This document shows, one piece after another, positions 39,838-48,800 of a stretch of DNA of 64,000 bases. The notes beneath the pieces were generated by a model. That model saw only the letters and a list, made by a program, of their open reading frames with translations, was not told the DNA's origin and did no database searches. Both the position numbers and the translations under genes were made by a program. This stretch comes from Pseudomonas saudiphocaensis (GTDB lineage Bacteria > Pseudomonadota > Gammaproteobacteria > Pseudomonadales > Pseudomonadaceae), in assembly GCF_000756775.1 (NCBI RefSeq), contig NZ_CCSF01000001.1:3596001-3660000 (forward strand). Reading direction: 5' to 3'. Numbering within the stretch: the stretch's first letter is position 1; each line of letters starts with the position of its first letter.

Positions 39838-40254
39838 TTACGGGCTGGTGTCAGGCTCCATCCTGGGCACTAGCCGTAGCCAACCGTCATCTGGCAGAGC
39901 CTGCTGGACGAACTGGGCTTTATCTCTGGGGAAGCAGCGTCCCGAAAGATCGGAAAAGTCTCCGCTGCGCCTGGGGTCTTCAAGAGCCTTGACGACTTTC
40001 CGATCGCGCACAAAAACCAGCAGGGCAATACCGTCGTTGTAAGAAATGCTTGAATGTTTTTCGACCGGCCAGTTGAAGCCAAGCGTCTTCATGGCGGCCT
40101 CATCGTTGGAGTAGGGGCCAAGGATGCAGACGCGCTCCCAGTCTTTGGGCACCGCTGCCTGGAGTTCCACGAGGCCTCGGGCTTCAAGCTGTTGCTCGAT
40201 GCTGTCCGATGCAGTCTCTCCGCATCCAGCCAAGAGCAGGAGAGCTATGAGCAA
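39838..40254 (-). CDS. Small lipoprotein of unknown function
   Basis: The frame encodes LIALLLLAGCGET, a clear lipobox, then about 120 residues with VPKDWERVCILGPYSNDEAAMKTLGF and ALLVFVRDRKVVKAL. No family recognised. The only start in frame is TTG at 40254, which would leave the signal peptide without a basic N-terminus; the frame is open upstream (IRQASPLALL) but with no ATG or GTG. Either an unusual start codon is used or the start is mis-sequenced. Confidence 0.7.
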   Translation of the reverse strand: MLIALLLLAGCGETASDSIEQQLEARGLVELQAAVPKDWERVCILGPYSNDEAAMKTLGFNWPVEKHSSISYNDGIALLVFVRDRKVVKALEDPRRSGDFSDLSGRCFPRDKAQFVQQALPDDGWLRLVPRMEPDTSP

Positions 40255-40370
40255 CAGGGCCAGGGGGCTCGCCTGCCTTATTACCGACCCCTGTCGAGCG
40301 AAGCCGGATAACGGGATCGCCTGGGCACAAGCTGATTTTGTCGAGTGCGGGTTCAGGTTGTGTGCTCCTG

Positions 40371-42086
40371 CTAGGTGCTGACGGGAACAAGACGTTGGGC
40401 CGTCAGCTTGGCCTGGGGCAGATCGCGTACGTAATGCAGGCGCCCCGGCAAGCTACGGATGCCGGCATGGCGCAGCTTGAGGCGTACATTTGGGCTGCAG
40501 CCCACGAGGATCAGGGCGATATCCTGCTTGCGGTAGTCCAGCAGCACGTTTTCCAGCGCCGCAAGGGCTGTCATGTCCAGCATCGGCACGCCGCTGATAT
40601 CGACGATCACCACCTTGACTTCCGGGTTGAAGCGCCGCAGCGCGCTGAGCGCCTTTTCGGCTGCACCAAAGAACAGCGGTCCGCGAATGCTGTAGGCGGC
40701 CACATGCTCGGGCATATCGGCAAATAACCGTTTCTGGCTCTGACGCAGGCTGGTGGTATCGGTCAACTCGCTCATGCGTTTGATGAACAGGCCGGCCGCC
40801 AGCAACAGGCCTACCCCCACGGCCAGCACCATGTCGAACAAGACGGTCAGGATCAGGCAGGTGAGCAATACCAGGACGTCGCTGCGTGGAGCGATGCGCA
40901 GGGTTTTCAGCACATGGGGGGCTTCGCTCATGTTCCAGGCGACCATAAGTAGCAACGCCGCCAAGGCCGCCATCGGCAAATAACTGAACAAGGGCGCCAG
41001 CCAGAGAATGGCGACCAGTACCACGCCAGCATGGATGATCGCCGCCAGTGGCGAAAACGCACCTGCACGTACGTTGGCAGCGCTGCGTGCGATGGCGGCG
41101 GTGGCGGTGATACCACCGAACAGCGGCGCTACCAGGTTGCCGATGCCTTGGCCGAGCAGTTCTGCGTTGGGGTCGTGACTGCTACCGGTCATGCCATCTG
41201 CGACCACCGCACACAACAGTGACTCGATGGCGCCTAGCATGGCAATCGCGAAGGCCGGGGCCAGCAACTGATGAAACAGCTCGAAGCTCAGTACTAGTGG
41301 CTGCCCGTCGGGCCCCGGGAGCGCCCAGGGCCAGGCGAAATCGGGAAGAAATGGTGGGATCCCGGGGTAGCTCACCCCATTGACGCTATAACTGAAACGC
41401 TCGCCCAAAGTGGCTATCGGCACCCCCCAGGCCTCAAGCGCAAGCCCGGCCAGTGCGCCGAGTGTGAGCGCGACCAGATGGCCGGGTACCTTGGGCACCC
41501 AGCGGGGCCAGAGAATCAGGACCGTCAGGCAGAGTGCCGCGATTAGCGTGTCGCCCATTTGCACGCTGGGGAAGGCGCTTACCAGCAGACTGATCTGCTC
41601 GATGTAATGCTGCGGCTGCTCGCTGAAGCTGAGGCCGAATACATCCTTCAGCTGTAGCGTGGCGATGACAATGCCGATGCCAGCAGTAAACCCAAGAATC
41701 ACCGGGTAAGGCACGAAAGCGATCAGTCTGCCGGCGCGCAGCAGGCCCATGGCAATCAGGATCAGGCCTGCCAGCATGGTGCACAGCAACAGGCCGCCCA
41801 GGCCGAATTGCTGAGTGATGGGCAGCAGGATAACCACGAAAGCCGCTGTCGGACCGGATACGTTGAAGCGTGAGCCGCCGGTCAAGGCGATCAAGGGGGC
41901 GGCGACCAGCACGGTATAAAGGCCGTGTTGCGGCGGTGCGCCTACGGCAATGGCCAGCGCCATGGCCAGAGGTATGGCGATGATGCCGACCGTAAGCCCA
42001 GCGCTGATATCACCACGCAGGGCGTGACGGTCATAGCCTGAGCGCAAGGCTTGACGCCAAGCGGCGAACAAGGGCGGAAAACTCAT
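40371..42086 (-). CDS. SulP family anion transporter with STAS domain
   Basis: The 571 residues have about 12 membrane segments of the SulP/SLC26 fold (AGLTVGIIAIPLAMALAIAVG, FNVSGPTAAFVVIL, FTAGIGIVIATLQLKD, and GGITATAAIARSAANVRAGA). A cytosolic STAS domain from about residue 445 (PLFFGAAEKAL, VVIVDISGVPMLDMTALAALENVL) follows. Related proteins move sulfate, bicarbonate or C4-dicarboxylates (DauA); the substrate is not evident. The ATG at 42086 was chosen over a frame extending to 42395. Confidence 0.92.
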   Translation of the reverse strand: MSFPPLFAAWRQALRSGYDRHALRGDISAGLTVGIIAIPLAMALAIAVGAPPQHGLYTVLVAAPLIALTGGSRFNVSGPTAAFVVILLPITQQFGLGGLLLCTMLAGLILIAMGLLRAGRLIAFVPYPVILGFTAGIGIVIATLQLKDVFGLSFSEQPQHYIEQISLLVSAFPSVQMGDTLIAALCLTVLILWPRWVPKVPGHLVALTLGALAGLALEAWGVPIATLGERFSYSVNGVSYPGIPPFLPDFAWPWALPGPDGQPLVLSFELFHQLLAPAFAIAMLGAIESLLCAVVADGMTGSSHDPNAELLGQGIGNLVAPLFGGITATAAIARSAANVRAGAFSPLAAIIHAGVVLVAILWLAPLFSYLPMAALAALLLMVAWNMSEAPHVLKTLRIAPRSDVLVLLTCLILTVLFDMVLAVGVGLLLAAGLFIKRMSELTDTTSLRQSQKRLFADMPEHVAAYSIRGPLFFGAAEKALSALRRFNPEVKVVIVDISGVPMLDMTALAALENVLLDYRKQDIALILVGCSPNVRLKLRHAGIRSLPGRLHYVRDLPQAKLTAQRLVPVST

Positions 42087-42254
42087 CCGAACACTCCATG
42101 TGCGCAAAGCCAGAGTATATGCCCAGAGCGAAGCCGGCCTGCAAATGCCCAGGTGATCTGTACGACCTTGGTCGCAACGGTCGTTGGTTCGTTGAGAGAG
42201 TTGGCTCGCAGGAGTAAACTGCCGCCCCCGTAAGGCTCGGTGATTGGAGTGAAG

Positions 42255-42542
42255 ATGCGCAAAGATAAGCAGAAGGTGATTGGTGAAGAGATATCTGACG
42301 AGTCGATCAAGCTGTTTCTCGAGCCCGAGCCTGCTGACGATACGCCGCCATCGCTGCACAAGCTGATCAAGGCTTATCGCGGTTTGCGCGTCCATGATTT
42401 CGAGCGCTTCATCGGCTTTTTCACCGAAGCGGGCTATGACCTGCAGGCGAAGGATGCAAAGGGGCGGGATTTCGTCGACCTGGTTGGTGATCAGCGTCAG
42501 GCAGCACCTTATATAGAAGCTATCCGGACCGCTCGCGGCTGA
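42255..42542 (+). CDS. PA4642-type conserved hypothetical protein
   Basis: A 95-residue, charged, soluble protein: MRKDKQKVIGEEISDESIKLFL, PPSLHKLIKAYRGLRVHDFERFIGFFTEAGYDL, and QAAPYIEAIRTARG. It resembles the small protein found beside mqo in Pseudomonas (PA4642-like). Function unknown. GGAG lies 7 bases before the ATG; a hairpin GGCCTG/CAGGCC follows the stop at 42564-42583. Confidence 0.85.
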   Translation: MRKDKQKVIGEEISDESIKLFLEPEPADDTPPSLHKLIKAYRGLRVHDFERFIGFFTEAGYDLQAKDAKGRDFVDLVGDQRQAAPYIEAIRTARG

Positions 42543-42858
42543 GCAAGCGGATTACCGGCATAGGGCCTGTTGTAATGCAGGCCGAGTGAGAGGTCGTCAC
42601 ACAAGATTTTCCTGCTGCGCGCTTCCTGTAGAGCCCAGGCCAGTGGCCTTGCTCCGGGACGCCTGGGGTAGGAGGGAGTAGGCCAAAAGCCGTTCTCCTG
42701 ACAGCGGACAGCTTTCGTTAGACGAGGGTTGTTTTCGGGCACCAGCCCGGACAGCGGTATGAAGACCAACTCCGTTTTCAACCGTCTGGCTAGTGGATTC
42801 ACGCGATCGCGTACTGCGGTCGTGACAGTTTAATGCTGTGTTTCTGGAGAACGCGTTA
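42543..42858. other. mqo upstream region, no gene seen
   Basis: 316 bases. Apart from the hairpin near its left end I find no supported ORF, tRNA or consensus promoter. The 97-residue - strand frame here has no RBS and atypical composition. Confidence 0.5.
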
Positions 42859-44349
42859 ATGGCGCAACACGATAGCGAAGCGGTAGATATGGTGCTGGTG
42901 GGGGCCGGTATCATGAGTGCCACTCTGGCAGTACTGCTCAAGGAACTCGATCCCAACATCCGCCTTGAAATTGTCGAACTGCAGGAGTCTGGAGCCGTCG
43001 AGAGCTCCAACCCCTGGAACAACGCCGGTACCGGCCATGCGGGGCTGTGTGAGCTGAACTACACGCCGGACAGCAAGGATGGCTCGATCGACATCAAGAA
43101 AGCCGTCACCATCAATACCCAGTTCGAGGTCTCGAAGCAGTTCTGGGCCTACCTCAGCGATCGTGAAGGCTTCGGCAGTCCCAAGGACTTCCTCAATGTA
43201 GTGCCGCATCTGAGTTTCGTCCGCGGCGAGAAGAACATTGATTACCTCAAGCGCCGTTTTGACGCGTTGAAGCAGCACCATGCCTTCGAAAACATGGTGT
43301 ACACGGAAGATCGCGCCACCATGCAAGAGTGGATGCCGCTGATGATGCCGGGCCGCCCGGCTGATGAGCGAGTGGCTGCTACCCGTGCCATGAACGGCAC
43401 CGACGTCAACTTCGGCAAGCTGACCCGCCAGATGCTGGACTATCTGGCCACCCGCACGGGTGTGAAGATGTCCTACCGCCAGAAGGTCACCGGCCTGTCA
43501 CGTAACGGCAAGGGTTGGCGGGTCGAGGTCAAGAGTCTCCAGGACGGCAGCAGCCGTGAAATCGATGCCGGATTCGTGTTTCTTGGCGCTGGCGGTGCGG
43601 CGCTGCCGCTGCTGCAGATGTCCGGTATTGAAGAAGGTAACGGCTACGGCGGCTTCCCGGTCAGCGGTCAGTGGCTGCGTTGCGACAATCCGGAAATCGT
43701 CAGTCAGCATCAGGCCAAGGTCTACAGTCTCGCAGCTGTGGGCGCGCCGCCGATGTCCGTGCCGCATCTGGATACGCGAGTGGTCGACGGCAAAAAGTCC
43801 CTGCTCTTCGGGCCGTATGCCGGCTTTACCACCAAGTTCCTGAAATACGGCTCGCCCCTCGATCTGCCCATGTCGATCCGTCCAAGCAACCTGAAGCCGA
43901 TGCTGGCCGTTGCTCGTGACAACATGGATCTGACCCGCTACCTGATCAAGGAAGTGCGGCAGTCCATGGAAGACCGTCTGAACACGCTGCGAGGCTTCTA
44001 CCCCGAGCTCAATCCTGCGGACTGGCGTCTGGAGGTGGCCGGCCAGCGCGTGCAGATCATCAAGAAGGATCCGAAAAAGGGTGGCATTCTGCAGTTCGGA
44101 ACTGAGCTGGTGTCCGCTCAGGACGGCTCCATCGCAGCCCTGCTGGGCGCTTCGCCGGGCGCTTCGGTAACGGTCTCCATCATGCTGGATCTGATTCAGC
44201 GCTGCTTCCCCGAGCAGGCAGTCAGCGAGGCCTGGACCACCAAGCTCAACGAAATCTTCCCGGCCCGTGAAACGGTTCTGGAAAGCGATGCAGCTGTCTA
44301 CCGTGAGGTGGTTGCTGCAACTGACAAACGCCTGGGTTTGGCTGACTAA
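42859..44349 (+). CDS. mqo: Malate:quinone oxidoreductase
   Basis: FAD-dependent membrane-associated enzyme that oxidises malate to oxaloacetate and reduces quinone, replacing NAD-malate dehydrogenase in the TCA cycle of Pseudomonas. The 496 residues begin with the FAD motif [16 protein letters not shown], then [39 protein letters not shown]-like [14 protein letters not shown], and [19 protein letters not shown] at 42859 is preceded by TGGAGAACG; an in-frame start at 42838 is less likely. Confidence 0.97.
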   Translation: MAQHDSEAVDMVLVGAGIMSATLAVLLKELDPNIRLEIVELQESGAVESSNPWNNAGTGHAGLCELNYTPDSKDGSIDIKKAVTINTQFEVSKQFWAYLSDREGFGSPKDFLNVVPHLSFVRGEKNIDYLKRRFDALKQHHAFENMVYTEDRATMQEWMPLMMPGRPADERVAATRAMNGTDVNFGKLTRQMLDYLATRTGVKMSYRQKVTGLSRNGKGWRVEVKSLQDGSSREIDAGFVFLGAGGAALPLLQMSGIEEGNGYGGFPVSGQWLRCDNPEIVSQHQAKVYSLAAVGAPPMSVPHLDTRVVDGKKSLLFGPYAGFTTKFLKYGSPLDLPMSIRPSNLKPMLAVARDNMDLTRYLIKEVRQSMEDRLNTLRGFYPELNPADWRLEVAGQRVQIIKKDPKKGGILQFGTELVSAQDGSIAALLGASPGASVTVSIMLDLIQRCFPEQAVSEAWTTKLNEIFPARETVLESDAAVYREVVAATDKRLGLAD

Positions 44350-44371
44350 AGCGGCTGGCATCCTGCGTTCG

Positions 44372-44407
44372 AAACCGTCCTGCTTGTCATGAGCAGGGCG
44401 GTTTTTC
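44372..44407 (+). terminator. Terminator after mqo
   Basis: AACCGTCCTGCT (44373-44384) pairs with AGCAGGGCGGTT (44392-44403) with one G.T pair, then TTTTCATTTAT. Confidence 0.9.
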
Positions 44408-44477
44408 ATTTATAAAGCGGTTGCTTTCGCTCAGTGTGGTAGCGCTTGAGCCATCAACCTTCCGTAGCGTACCGGGC

Positions 44478-44690
44478 CTATCCCGACATGGCCGCAGTCG
44501 TGGACGAAGTCATGGCGGCTCCGGGTACTGGCTTGCCAATCCATTGGAGACAGATTTCAGGTACCTCCACCCAATTCGCGCCGCGTGGTGGTTGTTCTGC
44601 GGTCAGCAGCATGCGGCAACGGCGCTGTTCATCCAGAAGTGCATAGTGGCGGCGTCTGGGTTGGCGCAGCAGGGCGATCGGCAACGGCAT
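44478..44690 (-). CDS. Small conserved-looking protein, function unknown
   Basis: A 70-residue protein: MPLPIALLRQPRRRHYALLD, CRMLLTAEQPP, GANWVEVPEICLQWIGKPVPG. ATG at 44690 has GGAG 8 bases upstream. The composition (Trp, Cys, ordered hydrophobics) looks like real coding rather than a shadow, and nothing overlaps it on the + strand. I have no family name to give with confidence. Confidence 0.65.
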   Translation of the reverse strand: MPLPIALLRQPRRRHYALLDEQRRCRMLLTAEQPPRGANWVEVPEICLQWIGKPVPGAAMTSSTTAAMSG

Positions 44691-44843
44691 GGGGCTGGCT
44701 CCGAGTGTGCTTGACGGTGTTATCGCAGCTCGGCGTTACAGCCTCATTACCGTCTTCCGCTGACGCTGCGGGCATCACTGTCGAAGGGCGTCGGCGCTGG
44801 TTATACTGCACTCCATCGCTCACCCCAATCTGGAGAAAATGGC

Positions 44844-45428
44844 ATGCTGCAACGCTTGTTGTTCAGCCTTTTCGCTGTGTCCGCGCTGGCGCTCGCCGGC
44901 TGTGCACATAGCCCGCAACAGCTCGATCCATCCCCGAAACTCACCGGCACCATCAGCCCGGTCGGCCAGGGCCAGCCGGTCGCGGTGCGCATCGTTGATG
45001 GTCGTCAGTCCGCTACTCTCGGTACGCGCGGTGGCTTGTATCCTGAAACCAGCGCGGTCAGCGTGCCCAAGGAAAAAATCCTGCCCAAGCTCCAGGCTGA
45101 AGCCGAAGCAGCCGTGCGCCTGCTCGGATTCACCCCATCGCCCAATGCCTACAATGCGCCGCAGCTGACCCTTACCCTGGCCGAACTGAAGTATCAGTCG
45201 CCCAAGGAAGGGCTGTACGTTACCGAGGCGACCATCGGTGCCACGTTCCGCATCGAGGTGCAGAATGGCGGTCGGCGCTATAACGGCCGTTATGGCGCGA
45301 CGCTAAACCAGCGCTTCGGCATGGCGCCCAACGAGCAGACCAATACCAAGCTGGTCAGCGACGTGCTGAGCGATGCCCTTACGCGAGTATTCAAGGATCC
45401 CAATATCGGTCAGCTGCTGTCCCAGTAA
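44844..45428 (+). CDS. YajG-family lipoprotein
   Basis: A 194-residue lipoprotein with signal MLQRLLFSLFAVSALALAGC. The mature part follows the YajG pattern: VAVRIVDGRQSATLGTRGGLY, ILPKLQAEAEAAVRLLGFTP, LTLTLAELKYQ, and LSDALTRVFKDPNIGQLL at the end. The role is unknown; it is presumed outer-membrane attached. A strong bidirectional terminator follows. Confidence 0.88.
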   Translation: MLQRLLFSLFAVSALALAGCAHSPQQLDPSPKLTGTISPVGQGQPVAVRIVDGRQSATLGTRGGLYPETSAVSVPKEKILPKLQAEAEAAVRLLGFTPSPNAYNAPQLTLTLAELKYQSPKEGLYVTEATIGATFRIEVQNGGRRYNGRYGATLNQRFGMAPNEQTNTKLVSDVLSDALTRVFKDPNIGQLLSQ

Positions 45429-45452
45429 CACCTGCACCTGACGCCAGACAAA

Positions 45453-45488
45453 AAAGAAACCCGCATTGACTGCGGGTTTCTTTTTATG
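45453..45488. terminator. Bidirectional terminator
   Basis: AAAGAAACCCGCA (45453-45465) pairs with TGCGGGTTTCTTT (45471-45483), 13 perfect pairs and a 5-base loop, with A run before and T run after. It serves the YajG gene on + and the DUF1329 gene on -. Confidence 0.95.
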
Positions 45489-45518
45489 CAGCTACAGACA
45501 GCGAGTGCAGTTGCGCTT

Positions 45519-46895
45519 TTAGCGCACCCCGGAACTGCGCAATGCCGCCGGCGTGTAGCGGTTCGAGCTGGTTTGATAGTTGTAGTGGTAGGGGTTCTTC
45601 TCTTCGTTCTTCATGCCCATGACCAGGTAGCGGCCTGAAATCAGGTCATACAGGGTCTCCATGGCATAAAGGGGCACCTGCTCGTGGTAGTAGTAGGCGT
45701 TATGCGCCTCGGCTACACGCCATAGAGAATTGCGGCCATCGTAATGATCGATGACGGCGGCTTGCCAGGTGTCTTCGTCGATAAAGAAGTTGCGCTTGGC
45801 GTAAATATGCCGCTCGCCGCTCTTCAGCGTGGCTTCCACTTCCCATACGCGGTGCAACTCGTAGCGGGCCAGATCCTGGTTGATATGGCCGGCCTTGACG
45901 ATGTCGCTGTACTTGAGCTGCGGTGAATCCAGGCGGTAGGAGTTGTAGGGGATATACAGTTCTTTCTTGCCCACCAGTTTCCATTCGTAGCGATCCGGCG
46001 CGCCGTTGAACATATCCAGGTTGTCGGAGGTGCGCAGGCCATCGGCGGCAGTGCCGGGGCCGTCGTATGCCACCTGCGGGGCGCGGCGCACCCGACGCTG
46101 GCCGGCGTTGTAGATCCAGGCCATACGCGGTTCCTTCACCTGGTCCAGGGTCTCGTGCACCAGCAGCACGTTGCCTGCCAGGCGAGAAGGCTCGGTGACC
46201 TGCTGTTTGAAATAGAACAGCACGTTGCCATGCTTATCCGGGCTGTAGTCGCTCAAGGTGTCGGTATAGACGACTTCATCGACAAACTTGACCAGGCTGT
46301 AGTTGCCGTTGACCTGAGGGGTTGCCTGCGCCACGACGCGCCGAGCCGAGCCACCGCGGTAGCGGGTGATGTGGTTCCAGATCGCTTCGAGACCGTTCTG
46401 CGGAATAGGGAAGGCGACGGCCGTATCGAGGTTCTCCAGACCATTGCCGTCGCGTACCAGATTGGTCCGTGTGGCGTTGCGCTGCGCGGCATCATAGATG
46501 TGCTGCGGCATGGCCGCGCTGCGGCGGGTTTCGAAGACCGGCAACCGATAGGTGTTGGGGTAACGCTTGAGCATGGCGATCTGGCCGGGTGTCAGGTTGT
46601 CCTGATACTGCTCGTAGTTCTGTGCCGTGATGGTGAATTTGGCAGTGTCATTCGAAAAAGGATCACTGACGAAGCCATCCGCGCTGATGGGGGCAGCATC
46701 GGTCGGCAGGCCGCCGGTCCAGGCGGGAATGGTGCCGGCCGCATTGCCAGCCATCTCGGCGCCAATGGGAGTCAGGCTGACGCCGAGCTTGGCTGCTTGC
46801 GTTTCGGACACGGCGGCGATTGCCCCATTGGCCAGAATGGTGCCTGCCAGCAGAGTGAGTGAGAGTGCCCCCGTTCGTGCTCTGTTCTTATTCAT
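45519..46895 (-). CDS. DUF1329 outer-membrane/periplasmic protein
   Basis: A 458-residue protein with signal peptide (GALSLTLLAGTILANGAIA) and the DUF1329 (LolB-like) pattern: AGTIPAWTGGLPTD, YEQYQDNLTPGQIAMLKRYPNTYRLPVF, and GQRRVRRAPQVAYDGPGTA. Also present are DMFNGAPDRYEWKLVGKKELYIPYNSYRL and YHYNYQTSSNRYTPAALRS. In many species it is paired with a DUF1302 protein; no partner is in this window. It is thought to be envelope located; function unproven. ATG at 46895. Confidence 0.88.
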   Translation of the reverse strand: MNKNRARTGALSLTLLAGTILANGAIAAVSETQAAKLGVSLTPIGAEMAGNAAGTIPAWTGGLPTDAAPISADGFVSDPFSNDTAKFTITAQNYEQYQDNLTPGQIAMLKRYPNTYRLPVFETRRSAAMPQHIYDAAQRNATRTNLVRDGNGLENLDTAVAFPIPQNGLEAIWNHITRYRGGSARRVVAQATPQVNGNYSLVKFVDEVVYTDTLSDYSPDKHGNVLFYFKQQVTEPSRLAGNVLLVHETLDQVKEPRMAWIYNAGQRRVRRAPQVAYDGPGTAADGLRTSDNLDMFNGAPDRYEWKLVGKKELYIPYNSYRLDSPQLKYSDIVKAGHINQDLARYELHRVWEVEATLKSGERHIYAKRNFFIDEDTWQAAVIDHYDGRNSLWRVAEAHNAYYYHEQVPLYAMETLYDLISGRYLVMGMKNEEKNPYHYNYQTSSNRYTPAALRSSGVR

Positions 46896-47115
46896 TATGA
46901 GGTCCTGTCTGATCCTGCGAGCGCCGGCACGCGTTTCCGTTCTCCGTAACGGGCTGTTCGCCTGAATGCTCCATTCTCGGGCGGGTGCTCTATTCCAGTC
47001 ATTTGGAGCGGAACGAGGGTTAAGCCCAATGCCCCTGCTAGTCAAGGAACAACCAGGCTCTATCGGGATAAATGGCACAATCAGCCGCTAAATCGCGGCA
47101 GATCGGAAGAACGGC

Positions 47116-47143
47116 GTCCGCTTGCCGTTGCGGCGAAGCGGAC
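47116..47143 (-). terminator. Possible terminator after the acyltransferase gene
   Basis: GTCCGCTT and AAGCGGAC (47116-47123 with 47136-47143) pair, with an inner GCCG/CGGC. No strong T run follows on the - strand, so it may be only a hairpin. Confidence 0.45.
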
Positions 47144-47169
47144 ACCGAGCGAGTGTTCGCAGAGAGGGA

Positions 47170-48336
47170 TTAAAGCGGCAGGCCGGCCTTGAGGCGGTAT
47201 TGGTTGCGCACCGGCGTGGCGTATTGCTTGATCAAATAGGGGCGGTACTCGCTTGGGCAAGCGCCAAGGCGGCGGCTCCATTCGCCCTCGGCGCGGGCGA
47301 TCTCTTCTTTGTCGAACAGCTCGCTGAGACCGGGTATCGCCAGTTCCGGGTCGCGCTGGTCCCACATTGCATAGGCCAAATAATGCACCGGGAACAGGCG
47401 GTAGTCGCAGAGGATCTGCCGGTCGATCTCGGCGGCCAGTTGCTTGGGATCTTCCGGAACCTGGGTAATGGGTGTACCGAAATTGATATGCACACGGCCC
47501 TTGTAGCCGGTGATACCAAGGGCGATGCTGGCATCATCCTCGCCGGGCGCCTTGGTGTAGCTGCCGGTGGTGTCACGGATATACAGCTCGCGAGCCTTGG
47601 CCTGATCGCAGGGGTCGTATTCATAGCTGATGGATACCGGCGTGGGTCGCAGGGCCGACAAGGCGTCCGCGAATGGCTCGTCCTTGCGGCTCATGTGCAG
47701 CATTTTCAGGATGGCGGTATCGGTGCGGTCGTCGCCGTCCTTCGCCCGTCCTTCGGCCTGAGCGATCCAGATCGACTCGCCGTCGTTGCGAATCGAATGG
47801 TTGATATAGGCCGACAGCTGCTGATAGGCCGCAAGTTTCTCGCGTCGAGCGGTGATCGAGCGGCGCACGATGAAGCTTTTGTTCAGGCGCATCAGGTCGC
47901 TGACGAAAGGCCGCTGCAAAAGGTTGTCGCCAATGGCGATGCGTGGGGTGCGCAGCTTGGCCTGGAACACCGCGTAGTTGACGAACGCAGGATCCATCAC
48001 GATGTCGCGGTGGTTGGCCATGAGCAGATAAGCGCAGCCTTGCTGCAGCCTGTCCAGACCGGAGTAGGTGATGCCGTCTGTGGCGCGCTCGATGGTGCGA
48101 TCCAGGTACATCTCGATCCGCGCCTGCAACGTATCCACTGAATGAATGCCGGCAAACTCGCTACGCAGGCGTTGGGCAATCAGCGGCTTGAGTAGCCAGC
48201 CGAAGGTGCCAGCCAGTCGAGGGAAGCGGAAACGCGCCAAGATATCGAGAAACTCACGATCTGCAAAAAGCCGTGCCATCACGGTAGGGACTTCGGCGTC
48301 AGCGTACGGTCGGATGGTTTCGAACTCGTCCATCAT
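47170..48336 (-). CDS. PlsC-type glycerolipid acyltransferase
   Basis: A 388-residue protein with an acyltransferase box HX4D in MANHRDIVMDPAF near residue 113. The further motif regions LNKSFIVRRSITARREKL, ESIWIAQAEGRAKDGDD (glycerol-phosphate binding) and ALRPTPVSISYEYDP follow. It belongs to the large soluble-type branch rather than small PlsC. It probably acylates a lysophospholipid; the substrate is not known. ATG at 48336 (MMDEF) is chosen; the start at 48357 lacks any RBS. Confidence 0.85.
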   Translation of the reverse strand: MMDEFETIRPYADAEVPTVMARLFADREFLDILARFRFPRLAGTFGWLLKPLIAQRLRSEFAGIHSVDTLQARIEMYLDRTIERATDGITYSGLDRLQQGCAYLLMANHRDIVMDPAFVNYAVFQAKLRTPRIAIGDNLLQRPFVSDLMRLNKSFIVRRSITARREKLAAYQQLSAYINHSIRNDGESIWIAQAEGRAKDGDDRTDTAILKMLHMSRKDEPFADALSALRPTPVSISYEYDPCDQAKARELYIRDTTGSYTKAPGEDDASIALGITGYKGRVHINFGTPITQVPEDPKQLAAEIDRQILCDYRLFPVHYLAYAMWDQRDPELAIPGLSELFDKEEIARAEGEWSRRLGACPSEYRPYLIKQYATPVRNQYRLKAGLPL

Positions 48337-48363
48337 GCTCTCTGTAAGGGAAACCATTGAATA

Positions 48364-48382
48364 ACCCCAATCGATTTGGGGT
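48364..48382. promoter_or_regulatory. Palindrome upstream of the acyltransferase gene
   Basis: ACCCCAA, TCGAT, TTGGGGT: perfect 7-bp arms with a 5-base centre, 28 bases before the chosen start codon. It may be an operator or leader hairpin. Confidence 0.4.
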
Positions 48383-48499
48383 CGTGACTAGACGGCGATT
48401 ATAACGGCAAGTCACGCGGGCGACGTTGATAGCGAAACTGGGCCACACTCCCTAACGGGAGAACTGTGGATCGTAGTCATTTGCCAGAAGGAAGCTGCG

Positions 48500-48769
48500 A
48501 TGCAACGCATATATGAGGCACGAGATCTGCTGGAAGCCGAAATGCTTATCGGCATGCTGGCCAACGAGGGGATCGAGACGTTCCTGACCGGACGACATCT
48601 GATTGGTGCGATCGGTGAGTTGCCAGCAGCCGGGTTGCTCGGGCTAATGGTGAACGACGACCAGGCCGAGCGCGCGCGACAGCTGATCGCCGAGTACAAT
48701 GACGCCGAATTGTTGCCCGGCGATGAGCCAGACGGCCCCGTGAGTTATCCGGGCGAGCTTATCTGCTGA
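48500..48769 (+). CDS. DUF2007 putative signal-transducing protein
   Basis: An 89-residue protein: IYEARDLLEAEMLIGMLANEGIETFLTGRHLIGAIGELPAAGLLGLMVNDDQAERARQLI matches DUF2007, whose fold resembles GlnB-like proteins; the role is unknown. GGAAG lies 5 bases before the ATG. It is divergent from the acyltransferase gene. Confidence 0.88.
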   Translation: MQRIYEARDLLEAEMLIGMLANEGIETFLTGRHLIGAIGELPAAGLLGLMVNDDQAERARQLIAEYNDAELLPGDEPDGPVSYPGELIC

Positions 48770-48800
48770 TTGCTTTCGCTTTCCCTTGTTGAGTTTTCCC

